From the NCBI RefSeq assembly GCF_013155125.1, contig NZ_CP053564.1, positions 1,743,501 through 1,807,500 on the forward strand: a stretch of DNA of 64,000 nucleotides, written 5' to 3'. Position 1 is the stretch's first letter. Every line of letters begins with the position of its first letter. The stretch comes from Pseudonocardia broussonetiae (GTDB lineage: Bacteria; Actinomycetota; Actinomycetes; Mycobacteriales; Pseudonocardiaceae). The position numbers were made by a program, and so were the translations under genes. Under the pieces are notes generated by a model, which worked only from the letters and a program-made list of their open reading frames with translations, had not been told where the DNA came from and made no database searches. Below, in pieces: positions 7,745 through 16,331 of the stretch.

Positions 7745-8950
7745 ATGGTAGATCTCGCGTTCACCGCCGAGCCGACCGACCTCGACCCCTACTCCCCGCA
7801 GGCACAGCGCGACCCCCACCCGTACTACGACCGGCTGCGCGAGCTCGGGCCCGTCGTCCACGTGCCGGAGCGCGACGTCTGGCTCGTCGCCGGGCACGCC
7901 GAGGCGGTCCGCGTGCTGCGCCACCACGCCGAGTTCGTGTCCGGCGACGGCGTGACCTTCGACGTCCCCACCACCCGGACCGAGCGGTACCCGCTGATCG
8001 AGAACGACCCGCCGGTGCACGACCGCGTCCGCCGGGCGGTGCAGCCCTCGTTCACCCGGAACGCGATCGAGAGGCTGCGGCCCGGGGTCGAGGCGGCCGC
8101 GGCGGCGATCGCGCAGGACGCGGTCGAGCGCGGGGAGTTCGACGCCGTACAGGTCGTCGCGCAGGAGATGCCCGACCGGGCGATGACCCTGTTGACGGGT
8201 CTGACCCCGCCGAGCGCGCAGACCCTGGCGGACTGGAGCGACGCGACCAGCCGCGGCGAGGAGCCCTCCGGGACCCAGGAGCACGCCGCGCAGGTGATGG
8301 AGGCGCTGACGTGGCTCGCCGGCGAGGGACTGCCGGCCATGCCCGCGCACTGCCTGGGACGGTCGATCGTCGACGACGGCGGGGCAGGCGGTGGCCTGGA
8401 GGAGGGCTCGCAGCGGCTGATGACGCTGGCGTCCATCTGGCTGGCCGGCATCGACTCGACCGGGGCGCTGCTCGGCAACGCCATCGACGCGTTCGTCGAG
8501 GCCCCCGACCAGTGGGACCTCCTGCGCAGCCGCCCGGACCTCATCCCCAACGCCGTCGAGGAGCTCATGCGCTTCGGCACCCCGTTCCAGGCCTTCTTCC
8601 GCCGCACCCGGGCCGTCACGGAGATCGAGGGCGTCGAGGTCCCCGCGGGCGCGCGCGTCGGCGTGCTGCTGGCGGCGGCCAACCGCGATCCGCGGCGGTT
8701 CCCGGACCCGCACCGGCTCGACGTCACGCGGGAGAACGCCCGGCAGCACGTGGCGCTGGGCCACGCGCTGCACGTGTGCCTCGGCTCGCCCCTGGCCCGG
8801 ATGGAGGTCGCGTCGCTGCTGACCGAGCTCACCCGCCGTGTGGCGCGGTTCGAGCGCGCCGGCGAGGCGCTGCGCAGCCCCAGCCAGACCGTGCGCAAGT
8901 TCGCGACGCTGCCCGTCCGCGTCGTCCGGGCGGACGGCGCACCGGCATGA
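7745..8950 (+). CDS. Cytochrome P450
   Basis: This is a 401-residue soluble bacterial P450. Visible marks are the I-helix AGIDSTG (acid/alcohol pair with Ser-Thr), the K-helix ExxR (EELMR) and the haem-thiolate Cys345 in LGHALHVCLGSPLAR. In the haem loop the usual Phe is Leu and one usual Gly is Ala, both tolerated changes. ATG has GGAGG 7 nt upstream. It is the first gene of a three-gene overlapping operon with a metallo-hydrolase and a fumarylacetoacetase-like enzyme. No ferredoxin or reductase gene is adjacent, so redox partners must come from elsewhere. It probably hydroxylates an aromatic or terpenoid substrate. Confidence 0.92.
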   Translation: MVDLAFTAEPTDLDPYSPQAQRDPHPYYDRLRELGPVVHVPERDVWLVAGHAEAVRVLRHHAEFVSGDGVTFDVPTTRTERYPLIENDPPVHDRVRRAVQPSFTRNAIERLRPGVEAAAAAIAQDAVERGEFDAVQVVAQEMPDRAMTLLTGLTPPSAQTLADWSDATSRGEEPSGTQEHAAQVMEALTWLAGEGLPAMPAHCLGRSIVDDGGAGGGLEEGSQRLMTLASIWLAGIDSTGALLGNAIDAFVEAPDQWDLLRSRPDLIPNAVEELMRFGTPFQAFFRRTRAVTEIEGVEVPAGARVGVLLAAANRDPRRFPDPHRLDVTRENARQHVALGHALHVCLGSPLARMEVASLLTELTRRVARFERAGEALRSPSQTVRKFATLPVRVVRADGAPA

Positions 8951-9888
8951 CCTACGACAGGGGACCCCACGACCTCGGCGCCGGCTGCTCGGCGTGGCTG
9001 CTGCCCGAGGGCGGCTGGGCGGAGAGCAACACCGGTCTCGTGCGCGGCGACGGCGAGTCGCTGCTGGTCGACACGCTCTACGACCTCGGCCACACCCGGG
9101 AGATGCTCGCGGCCTACGCGCCGCTGACGGCCGACCACCCGATCCGCACCCTGGTCAACACGCACTCCGACGGTGACCACTGGTTCGGCAACCAGCTGGT
9201 CGCCGGGGAGGGCGTGGAGATCATCGCCTCCCGGGCCGCCGCCGGGCTGATGACGCAGCACGCCGTCGACGAGATGGCGGCCCTGCCCCACCGCCAGGAC
9301 CAGGTCGGGGAGTTCATCCGGCCCATCGCGGCGAAGTTCGACCTCCGGGGGATCGTCCCGGCCCCGCCGACCCGCACGTTCAGCGGCCGCCTGGACCTCG
9401 ACGTCGGCGGTCGCGAGGTGCGGCTCGTCGAGGTGGGACCCGCGCACACCGCCGGGGACGTGCTGGTCCACGTGCCGGAGGCGGGCGTCGTCTACACCGG
9501 GGACATCGTCTTCGTCGGGGGCGCCCCGCTGGTCTGGACCGGACCGGTCTCGCGGTGCATCGCCGCCTGCGACGAGATCCTGGGCCTCGAGCCCGCCGTG
9601 GTCGTACCCGGGCACGGGCCGCTGACCGACGGTGCGGGCGTCCGCCGCGTCCGCGACTACCTCGACCACGTGGCGACGGAGGCGACGGCGCGCTTCCGGG
9701 CCGGTCTGACCGTGGAGGAGGCCGTCGACTCGATCGACATGACCCCCTTCGACGACATGTCCGAGCGGGGGCGCATCGCCGCCAACGTGCTGAACGTGTA
9801 CGAGGAGCTCGACCCCGCGCGGCCGCGGTCGGGCCGGCTGGAGCAGTTCGGCCGGATCGCCGCCCTCGAGCTCCGGGTGCAGGCGTGA
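8947..9888 (+). CDS. Metallo-beta-lactamase-fold hydrolase
   Basis: This 313-residue MBL-fold protein overlaps the P450 stop by ATGA. The metal motif reads THSDGDHWFGNQ, that is HxDxDH rather than HxHxDH. Further ligands follow: the His of GPAHTAGDV, the Asp of YTGDIVF and the His of VPGHGPL. The altered first motif is typical of a subgroup with this THxDGDH signature, not of class B lactamases. In this operon it may hydrolyse a lactone or thioester intermediate; this is inference from context. Confidence 0.85.
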   Translation: MTYDRGPHDLGAGCSAWLLPEGGWAESNTGLVRGDGESLLVDTLYDLGHTREMLAAYAPLTADHPIRTLVNTHSDGDHWFGNQLVAGEGVEIIASRAAAGLMTQHAVDEMAALPHRQDQVGEFIRPIAAKFDLRGIVPAPPTRTFSGRLDLDVGGREVRLVEVGPAHTAGDVLVHVPEAGVVYTGDIVFVGGAPLVWTGPVSRCIAACDEILGLEPAVVVPGHGPLTDGAGVRRVRDYLDHVATEATARFRAGLTVEEAVDSIDMTPFDDMSERGRIAANVLNVYEELDPARPRSGRLEQFGRIAALELRVQA

Positions 9889-10871
9889 GGATCGCGCGGA
9901 TCGACGTCGACGGGGCGACCCGGCTGGGCATCGTGGACGCCGACCGCGTCCAGCCGCTGGCCGCCGGCGTCGAGCTGGTGGACCTGCTCACGGCCGACCC
10001 GGGGCAGCGCCGGGAGATCGTGGGGCGCAGCGGCGACGGCCCGCCGCTGGCGCTGTCGGACGTCCGGCTGCGGGCGTCGATCGAGCCCACGACGCTGCGG
10101 GACTTCCTGACCTTCGAGGAGCACCTCGAGGGCAGCCTGGCGATCCTCGGCGCGACCGAGCCGCACCCGGTCTGGTACGAGGTGCCGGTCTTCCTGTTCG
10201 GCAACAGCAACGCGGTGGTCGGGCCCGGCGATCCCGTGGCGGTGCCGCCCGGCTGCGAGCTGCTCGACTTCGAGCTCGAGCTGGCCGTGGTGATCGGCGA
10301 GGGGGGCCGGGACCTGACCCCCGAGCAGGCCGGCGAGCACATCGCCGGGTACACGCTGCTCAACGACTGGTCGGCGCGCGACCTCATGGCGCCGGTGATC
10401 CCGTTCGGCATGGGGCCGATGAAGGGCAAGGACTTCGCGCACTCCCTCGGCCCGTGGATCGTCACCGCCGACGAGCTCGAGCCCCACCGGCGCGACGGCA
10501 GGCTCGCCCTGGAGCTGCACGTCGAGCTCAACGGCGTCCCGCTCCCGGCGGGCGGGGACAACTCGGTGAACATGGTGTGGTCGTTCGAGGAGATGATCGC
10601 GTTCGCCTCGCGCGGCACCGATCTCCGGCCGGGTGACGTGCTGGCGTCGGGCACGTGCGGCGGGGGCTGCCTGCTCGAGTACTGGGCCCGCCTCGACACC
10701 GACCGGGTCCCCCCGCTCCGGCCGGGCGACGTGGTGACGCTCGTCGCCGAGGGCATCGGCTCGCTGTCCAACACGGTCGTCGCCGGGGTGGACCCCGTCC
10801 CCCTGCCGAGGGCGCGGACCGGGCAGCGGCGGCGGGAGCGGTCGTGGACCCCGCCGGCCGGGCGGCCCTGA
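9885..10871 (+). CDS. Fumarylacetoacetate hydrolase-family protein
   Basis: The protein has 328 residues; the GTG start overlaps the previous stop (GTGA). The FAH fold is marked by the metal-binding acidic cluster LLDFELELAVVIGEG, then DWSARDLM, GPMKGKDFAHSLGPW and a C-terminal ASGTCGGGCL loop. Family members cleave or isomerise diketo acids, for example in aromatic meta-cleavage routes. Its place after P450 and a metallo-hydrolase suggests a late step of ring-product breakdown. The last 20 residues are basic and unconserved-looking. It converges on the trpB-like gene with a 7-bp gap. Confidence 0.87.
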   Translation: MRIARIDVDGATRLGIVDADRVQPLAAGVELVDLLTADPGQRREIVGRSGDGPPLALSDVRLRASIEPTTLRDFLTFEEHLEGSLAILGATEPHPVWYEVPVFLFGNSNAVVGPGDPVAVPPGCELLDFELELAVVIGEGGRDLTPEQAGEHIAGYTLLNDWSARDLMAPVIPFGMGPMKGKDFAHSLGPWIVTADELEPHRRDGRLALELHVELNGVPLPAGGDNSVNMVWSFEEMIAFASRGTDLRPGDVLASGTCGGGCLLEYWARLDTDRVPPLRPGDVVTLVAEGIGSLSNTVVAGVDPVPLPRARTGQRRRERSWTPPAGRP

Positions 10872-10878
10872 CCGGCCC

Positions 10879-12099
10879 CTACGGCGGCAGGTGGTCGGCG
10901 CCGTACCTCGCGAGCACGACGTCGACGTCCTTGTCGCCCCGGCCGGAGAGGTTGACGAGCACCCGCTCCGACGACGGCCGTCCGGCGGCCAGGCGGACGG
11001 CGAACGCGAGGGCGTGCGCGCTCTCGAGCGCCGGGATGATGCCCTCGGACCGCGAGAGGCGGAAGAACGCACCGACGGCCTCGTCGTCGGAGACGGCGTC
11101 GACGGAGATCCGACCCGATGCGTGCAGCATCGCGATCTCCGGGCCGATGCCGGGGTAGACCAGCCCCGACGCCACCGAGGAGACCGGGGCGGTCGCACCG
11201 TCGTCCTCCTGCAGGACGACGGTGCGGGCGCCGTGCAGCGTCCCGTGGCGCCCGAACGTCAGGGTGGCGGCGTGCCGTCCGCCCGTCCCGAGGGGTTCGA
11301 CCGCGTGCAGGGCGACGCCGGGGTCGTCCAGGAAGCCGGAGAACAGACCCAGGGCGTTCGAGCCGCCCGCGACGCACGCGACGACGTGGTCGGGCAGGGC
11401 GCCGCCCGTGATCGCGAGGAACTGCTCGCGGGCCTCCCGCCCGACGACCGACTGGAAGTCCCGCACGATCTGCGGGAACGGATGGGGCCCGATCGCCGAC
11501 CCGATCGCGTAGAGCGCGTGCCCGTGCTGCTCGACGTACGCCTGGAACGCCGACCCGCTGGCCTCCGTGAGGGCCGCCTGTCCGGCCGCCACCGGCACGA
11601 CCTGCGCTCCGAGCAGGCGCATGCGCCCGACGTTCGCACTCATCTTCTCGAGGTCGACCGCACCGATGTGGACCTCGCACTCGAGGCCGAAGTACGCGGC
11701 CGCGCTGGCCAGGGCGACGCCGTGCTGCCCGGCCCCGGTCTCCGCGATCACCTTCCGCTTCCCCATCGTCCTGGCCAGCAGCGCGAAGCCGACGCAGTGG
11801 TTGATCTTGTGCGCGCCCGTGTGGTTGAGGTCCTCGCGCTTGACGTGGATGCGCGCTCCGCCGACCTGCGCCGAGAGGTTCGCCAGGTGGTGCACGGGGG
11901 TGGGCCGGCCCTGCAGCCCGGTGCGGACGGCGGCGAGCTCGCGCTGCAGGTCCGGTGACGCCTGCAGCGCGCGGTACCCGGCGGCCAGCTCGTCGAGCGC
12001 CGCCCGCATCCCCGGCGGGTAGTGGTTGCCACCGAACTCGCCGAAGTACCCGTCGGCGTCGGGATAGCGCTGGTCGTGACGGGGCCCGAGGTGCGGCAT
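10879..12099 (-). CDS. trpB: Solitary tryptophan synthase beta-like PLP enzyme
   Basis: This 406-residue TrpB is of the classic type: residues 12-24 YPDADGYFGEFGG, PLP Schiff-base Lys98 in TGAHKINH, catalytic Glu120 in IAETGAGQHGVA, and the PLP-phosphate glycine loop VAGGSNALG. TrpB joins indole and serine to make tryptophan, normally fed by TrpA. No trpA, trpC or other trp gene is in the window. The COMM-domain region reads LEKMSANVGRMRLLGAQVV, where LERQxxNVxRM is usual. It lies 73 bp downstream of an araC-type gene, suggesting inducible use, possibly salvage of free indole or a related beta-substitution. The function is likely, the pathway unclear. Confidence 0.88.
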   Translation of the reverse strand: MPHLGPRHDQRYPDADGYFGEFGGNHYPPGMRAALDELAAGYRALQASPDLQRELAAVRTGLQGRPTPVHHLANLSAQVGGARIHVKREDLNHTGAHKINHCVGFALLARTMGKRKVIAETGAGQHGVALASAAAYFGLECEVHIGAVDLEKMSANVGRMRLLGAQVVPVAAGQAALTEASGSAFQAYVEQHGHALYAIGSAIGPHPFPQIVRDFQSVVGREAREQFLAITGGALPDHVVACVAGGSNALGLFSGFLDDPGVALHAVEPLGTGGRHAATLTFGRHGTLHGARTVVLQEDDGATAPVSSVASGLVYPGIGPEIAMLHASGRISVDAVSDDEAVGAFFRLSRSEGIIPALESAHALAFAVRLAAGRPSSERVLVNLSGRGDKDVDVVLARYGADHLPP

Positions 12100-12172
12100 C
12101 GTGGTCCACCCTTCCGTTCGGGTGCCGACCGTAGGCACCCCGACGGGGCGGGGTCTTGAACAGGATGTGCGT

Positions 12173-12934
12173 CTACACGGGACCGATGCTGCGGGCCAGT
12201 GCCCCCGGCGGCACGCCGTACACCTTCTTGAACTCGCGGGTGAGGTGCGGCTGGTCGGAGAACCCGAGCACCTGCGCGACCTCGCCGAGTGCGACACCGG
12301 CGCAGATGAGCTCCCGGGCCTTCGCCACCCGGACCTGCCGGGCGTAGGTCTGCGGGGCGACGCCGGTCGCGCTCGTGAAGGCCCGGGTGAGGTGGCTCGG
12401 GTGGACACCGATCGCGCGCGCGAGATCCTCCGTGCGCAGGGTGCGCGTGCAGTCCTCCTCGATCAGCGAGCGGGCCGCGCGGGCCACCGCCCCGTCCGTC
12501 GGAGGCACCGCTCCGGCCGGGGCCTCGCAGGTCTGCAGGAGCGCGCGGAGGCACGCCTCGACCGAGGCGTCGTCCGCACCGGGCGTGGACAGCGCGTCGA
12601 TGAGGTCCCGCGACTCGCGCCTCCGCGACACCACCTGCGTCCGGACCACGGGGACGCACCCGGCGACGAACTCCGTCGACGGGTAGAGGACCTCGTACCC
12701 GGTGGCCTCGGTGGTGCTCGTGGCCGCGTGCACCTCGAACGGGCTGACGACGAACACGTCACCGGCCCGGACGGTCCCGCTCCACCGCCGCGAGCGCACC
12801 TCCGCCGCCCCGCTCCGGAGCGCGACCACCGAGCAGGTGCTGTGCAGGTGCAGGTCGAACGACGACGCCGCGGCCCGCGCCCGCAGGAGGTCGGGGCGCG
12901 GAAGGGCGAACGCCATCGCCTCGACCCGGGTCAT
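12173..12934 (-). CDS. AraC-family transcriptional regulator
   Basis: The protein has 253 residues. The N-terminal cupin-like sensing domain (HLHSTCSVVALRSG, VRAGDVFVVSPFEVH) is followed by two AraC helix-turn-helix units at about 160-250 (RTEDLARAIGVHPSHLTRAF and ALGEVAQVLGFSDQPHLTRE). ATG 12934 starts just before the cupin strand; a second in-frame ATG lies 6 codons later. The trpB-like gene follows on the same strand, so it is the likely target, probably with autoregulation. The ligand is unknown; an aromatic or indolic compound would fit. Confidence 0.85.
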   Translation of the reverse strand: MTRVEAMAFALPRPDLLRARAAASSFDLHLHSTCSVVALRSGAAEVRSRRWSGTVRAGDVFVVSPFEVHAATSTTEATGYEVLYPSTEFVAGCVPVVRTQVVSRRRESRDLIDALSTPGADDASVEACLRALLQTCEAPAGAVPPTDGAVARAARSLIEEDCTRTLRTEDLARAIGVHPSHLTRAFTSATGVAPQTYARQVRVAKARELICAGVALGEVAQVLGFSDQPHLTREFKKVYGVPPGALARSIGPV

Positions 12935-12990
12935 GGCGGCGCGGCTCGTGGTCGAGCAGCGACCGGAAGCGATCTCGCTGTGGTGGGCGA

Positions 12991-13035
12991 TGGAGCCGCC
13001 TCGGGGAGTCGAACCCCGGACCTGCGCACCACGGG
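12991..13035 (-). pseudogene. 3' fragment of a tRNA-Thr gene (attachment-site-like)
   Basis: On the minus strand this matches tRNA-Thr from the anticodon loop to the encoded CCA end. It differs from the intact copy at 18420-18496 at about five bases. The T-stem outer pair is C-G here but T-A in the intact gene, a compensatory difference, so the fragment comes from a functional but different tRNA-Thr allele. Homology stops at the anticodon loop; no matching 5' half is found. Confidence 0.7.
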
Positions 13036-13663
13036 AGACCTCGTCACCGGTTACACCGTCTACACCCGGCACCGTCCGTGCACGCCGCCGAGTGCACGGT
13101 GCACACCATCCCCACCATCCTTCGTGCTGAGCTGTCGTCCCGTGCCACGAACCGGGCCACACGGAGGGTCGGCGAGGCGGTCGGCCGCGCTTCCCGGTCA
13201 TGCCCGGACCTCGTCGAACGTTACCGGGCCGAGGGGCAGGAGCCGGCAGTCCGCGATACGTCCGTGCGATGCGGTGGAGCCCGAGGGTGGACCACGTGCG
13301 AGGTGCGCCTGCGATGGTGGCTGCGCCGTCGGCTCGACCCCGACCCGGAGTTCTTCCGACGGCCGCCGCCTCCGCGGACCCTTCCTCCGGCGGGAGCCTC
13401 CTGCCGGCGCAGCGGGGTTCCCACGACGACGTCACCACCCGGCGGGCGCGCAGGCCGTCCTCGGGGAGGAGGACGAGGGCTGTGACCAGGTCGTCGACCT
13501 TGCGGGTCGATACGCCGTGCAGATGGGCCCCATGACCATCGCGAACAGGGTGAGCGCGGATCGGGAGGTGCGGGACGGACGCGAGGTGGACGATGATGTT
13601 CAGTCCGGCCGCGACGACGCCGAGCAGCAGGCGGTGAGGTGGCTGAACCCCGGACCGCCGGAG
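13036..13663. other. Gene-poor stretch with transposase scrap
   Basis: No full gene is supported. The only recognisable item is a short minus-strand remnant of a Mutator-type transposase at about 13470-13531. Open frames here are random products of high GC and lack ribosome-binding sites or domain signals. Confidence 0.5.
13470..13531 (-). pseudogene. Remnant of IS256-family (Mutator-type) transposase
   Basis: Reading the minus strand gives GAHLHGVSTRKVDDLVTAL, which matches the strongly conserved core of IS256-type transposases (usually VHGVSTRKVDDLVKAL). Neither the upstream DDE residues nor the downstream part is readable in frame, so only about 20 codons survive. It marks past insertion-sequence activity inside the tRNA-bounded region. 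Confidence 0.6.
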
Positions 13664-14200
13664 TCAGGACGCCGGGGGCAGCAGTACGGCTGGCACACCC
13701 GTGCAGCCCGTCCGGACGCTGTCGACGATCGGCTTCGCCGCCGCCTCGACCTGCGCCACGGACGCGGTCAGGGCGCCCAGCTTCGCGGACAGCGACGCCT
13801 GGTCCCCGATGCTCGCGACCGTGGCCTGCAGCGAGTCCACCGCCTGCTCGAGGGCGTCGACCTGAGGGCCGAACTGGGTGCGGGCCGCGGTGGCGAGGTT
13901 CCGCCCGGCGTCGGCGAGGTCCTGCAGCGCGGCCTTGACGCCTTCCGTGCCGACCTCGGTCGCGTCGAGCTGGACGAGCGCGTTGGCCGCGGTCTGGAAC
14001 TGCGTCGCGGCGCTGCACAGCTCGGGCGAGTACGCGGGGGGTGCGGGTGCCGTGTTCACCCCGGGTGGTGCGGACGGGGGCGCGGCCGGCTGCGAGGAGC
14101 AGCCGGTGACGACCGTGAGGCCCAGTACGCCCGCGACCACCGCGCGGAGCGCCGCCCGGCCTGCGAGCTCGTTCGGCCCGGGCCTGCTGGTGTTCGCCAT
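13664..14200 (-). CDS. Small secreted lipoprotein, unknown function
   Basis: The protein has 178 residues. The signal peptide ends in a lipobox (VLGLTVVTGCSS), so Cys about residue 34 should be lipidated and the protein exported to the outer face of the membrane. A Pro/Ala linker follows, then a helical domain with heptad-like spacing of Leu and Ala (about 60-165) that may form a coiled bundle. ATG 14200 has AGGAGG 6 nt upstream. No enzyme motif is seen. Cys appears once more near the C-terminus (RTGCTG). It is transcribed away from the M20 operon. Confidence 0.78.
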   Translation of the reverse strand: MANTSRPGPNELAGRAALRAVVAGVLGLTVVTGCSSQPAAPPSAPPGVNTAPAPPAYSPELCSAATQFQTAANALVQLDATEVGTEGVKAALQDLADAGRNLATAARTQFGPQVDALEQAVDSLQATVASIGDQASLSAKLGALTASVAQVEAAAKPIVDSVRTGCTGVPAVLLPPAS

Positions 14201-14978
14201 GGCCGCCTCCTGTGTCGTCACCTGTCTCATCGCTTCCCTGCGGTACCGCCGCAGTCCACCGTGGGAGTGTCGGTCCTCCCGGAACGGGTCCCGTCACCCC
14301 CGGAGGGTGATCACGGCATCGACCGCGCCGTCGCACCCCGGTCGGGTGACGTCCTCGGGTGCGGCGCGGTGTCCTTTCGGGGGCGGTGCGGCGACCGGTT
14401 GCCGCGATGCGGCTCCTCGGCCGGAGCCCGGCAGGGGTCCGCTCTCCTGCCAGCGCGTGGTCGGCAACACCGTGCCTGGTACTCGACGCCGAACTGCTCG
14501 TTCGGATCCGACGTCGGCTCTCCGCCTGGCGGCTTGCGGAACGACGGCGTCGTGTACCGGACGTGGCACACACGGTCGCGGTACCGAGCAGCTCGCACCT
14601 GTTCAGCCTGACCACCCGGACGAGGTGGGGTGGCCCGCCCACCGCGCGACCACCATGGGCCGAGGTGGCGAGGCACCTGATCAGCGAACCGGCGGACCGA
14701 CGTGTGGCCCTGCCCTCGAGCCGTCGCCGCTCGGCGCACCTGCCTCCCGGACGAGGACCGACATGACCGGAGGCATCGCCGCGGGCGAACCGCGAGCGCC
14801 TCGACGAGCCGGACGGACCGTGGGGGCGGGACCGGTGGCCGCGCTGCTGTTCCTGCTCGGCTGGAACCGTGTGGGAGGGGCCCGGTGACGCTGGTGTCGG
14901 TCGCCGCGCTGGGCCGGGGCGGGTTCGTCCTCGCCGACACCGACCAGGTCCTGCTGCTCATGGCGGGACGGTGACGAG
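14201..14978. other. Gene-poor stretch, 778 bp
   Basis: No convincing gene is present. Two tiny plus-strand frames, 14763-14888 (41 aa, one hydrophobic stretch GPVAALLFLLGW) and 14885-14974 (29 aa, GTG overlapping the previous stop), run directly into the M20 gene. They could be leader peptides or very small membrane proteins, or chance. Nothing else is recognisable. Confidence 0.35.
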
Positions 14979-16331
14979 ATGACCCTGCGGGCCCGCGTCT
15001 CCGATCTGATGCCGCGGACGCTCTCGGAGCTGGCCGAGCTCGTGGCGATCCCGTCGGTCGCCGATCCGCGCCAGTTCCCACAGGAGGAGTGCACCCGGGC
15101 GTCGAACTGGGTGACCGACGCCTTCCGGGATGTGGGCTTCGACGACGTACGACCAGCCGAGACACCGGACGGCAGTGCCGCGGTCGTCGGCTCGCGGCCG
15201 TGCGGTGTCCCGGGCGCACCGACGGTGCTGCTGTACGCGCACTACGACGTGCAGCCGCCACTGGACGAAGGATCGTGGCGCACCCCGCCGTTCCGGCTCA
15301 CGAACGTCGACGGCCGCCTGTACGGGAGGGGCGCAGCCGACTGCAAGGGGAACATCCTCATGCACCTCACCGCGCTGCGAGCCCTGGGCGACGAGGTTCC
15401 CGTCAACCTGAAGCTGGTCGTCGAGGGCTCCGAGGAGCAGGGCACCGGCGGGCTCGAGGCGTTCGTCCCCGAGCATCCGGACCTGCTGAGCGCCGACGCG
15501 ATCATCGTGGCCGACACCGGGAACGCGGCGGTCGGCGCGCCCGCGGTCACGGTGAGCCTGCGGGGTGTGGTCGATCTCGTCGTGACCGTGGACGCGCTGG
15601 ACTCGGAGCTGCACTCCGGCGTGTTCGGCGGGGCGGTCCCCGATGCCCTCACCGCCCTCGTCGCCATGCTGGCGACCCTGCACGACCAGCACGGGAACAC
15701 GACCGTGCGGGGCCTGCCCAACACCCAGGTCTGGCCGGGGACGCCCTACCCGGAGACGCAGTTGCGCGTCGACGGCGGCCTGCGCAGACGGACGCCGGTG
15801 CTCGGCAACGGCACCATCGCCGACATGCTCTGGGCCCGCCCCTCGCTCTCGCTGCTCGGTATCGACTGCCCCCCGGTCGTCGGCTCCGCCGCCGCGCTCG
15901 TGCCGCGGGCCAGGGCCCGCCTGAGCCTGCGCGTCCCACCGGGGGTGACCCCCGACGAGGCCGGCCGGGCCATCGTCTCGCACCTGCTTCAGGTGGCCCC
16001 GTGGCAGGTCGAGGTCACGGTCGAGATCGACGCGACCGGCCATCCCTTCCGCGCGGCCACGGACGGGCCCGCCCACCGTGCCATGGCCGAGGCCATGCGC
16101 ACCGCCTACGGTGCGCCCGTCTCGCAGCTGGGCCAAGGCGGCTCGATCCCGCTCTGCACCGTCCTGGCGACGACCTACCCCGAAGCAGAGATCCTGCTCA
16201 TCGGGGTCGAGGAACCGTCCTGCCGGATCCACGCTCCCAACGAGAGCGTCGCCCCTGAGGAGATCGCCGACATGGCACTCACGGAGGCGTCGTTCCTGCT
16301 CGGCTACCCGCTTGCGAGACAACGACGATGA
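14979..16331 (+). CDS. M20-family metallopeptidase / dipeptidase
   Basis: This 450-residue two-metal aminoacylase/dipeptidase of the M20 family carries the zinc and catalytic motifs in order: LLYAHYDVQPP (His and Asp), GRGAADCKGN (bridging Asp), EGSEEQGTGG (general base Glu-Glu), VADTGN, and a C-terminal GQGGSIPLC with the final metal His replaced by the usual local context. A dimerisation domain lies at about 190-310. ATG follows GGTGACGAG. It is the first gene of an overlapping operon with a DUF1028 protein and a class II amidotransferase, which suggests peptide or amide processing. The substrate is not predictable. Confidence 0.87.
   Translation: MTLRARVSDLMPRTLSELAELVAIPSVADPRQFPQEECTRASNWVTDAFRDVGFDDVRPAETPDGSAAVVGSRPCGVPGAPTVLLYAHYDVQPPLDEGSWRTPPFRLTNVDGRLYGRGAADCKGNILMHLTALRALGDEVPVNLKLVVEGSEEQGTGGLEAFVPEHPDLLSADAIIVADTGNAAVGAPAVTVSLRGVVDLVVTVDALDSELHSGVFGGAVPDALTALVAMLATLHDQHGNTTVRGLPNTQVWPGTPYPETQLRVDGGLRRRTPVLGNGTIADMLWARPSLSLLGIDCPPVVGSAAALVPRARARLSLRVPPGVTPDEAGRAIVSHLLQVAPWQVEVTVEIDATGHPFRAATDGPAHRAMAEAMRTAYGAPVSQLGQGGSIPLCTVLATTYPEAEILLIGVEEPSCRIHAPNESVAPEEIADMALTEASFLLGYPLARQRR

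Noticed and set aside
8947..9888. Class B beta-lactamase
   Set aside because: The metal motif is HxDxDH, there is no signal peptide, and it is embedded in a catabolic operon with P450 and an FAH-like enzyme.
13664..14200. Lipoprotein as a phage or conjugation component of the island
   Set aside because: Only a lipobox and a helical domain are visible; nothing links it to a mobile function.
14763..14974. Two tiny overlapping frames before the M20 gene as transporter subunits
   Set aside because: Too short and without recognisable family features; kept only as a note in the gap entry.
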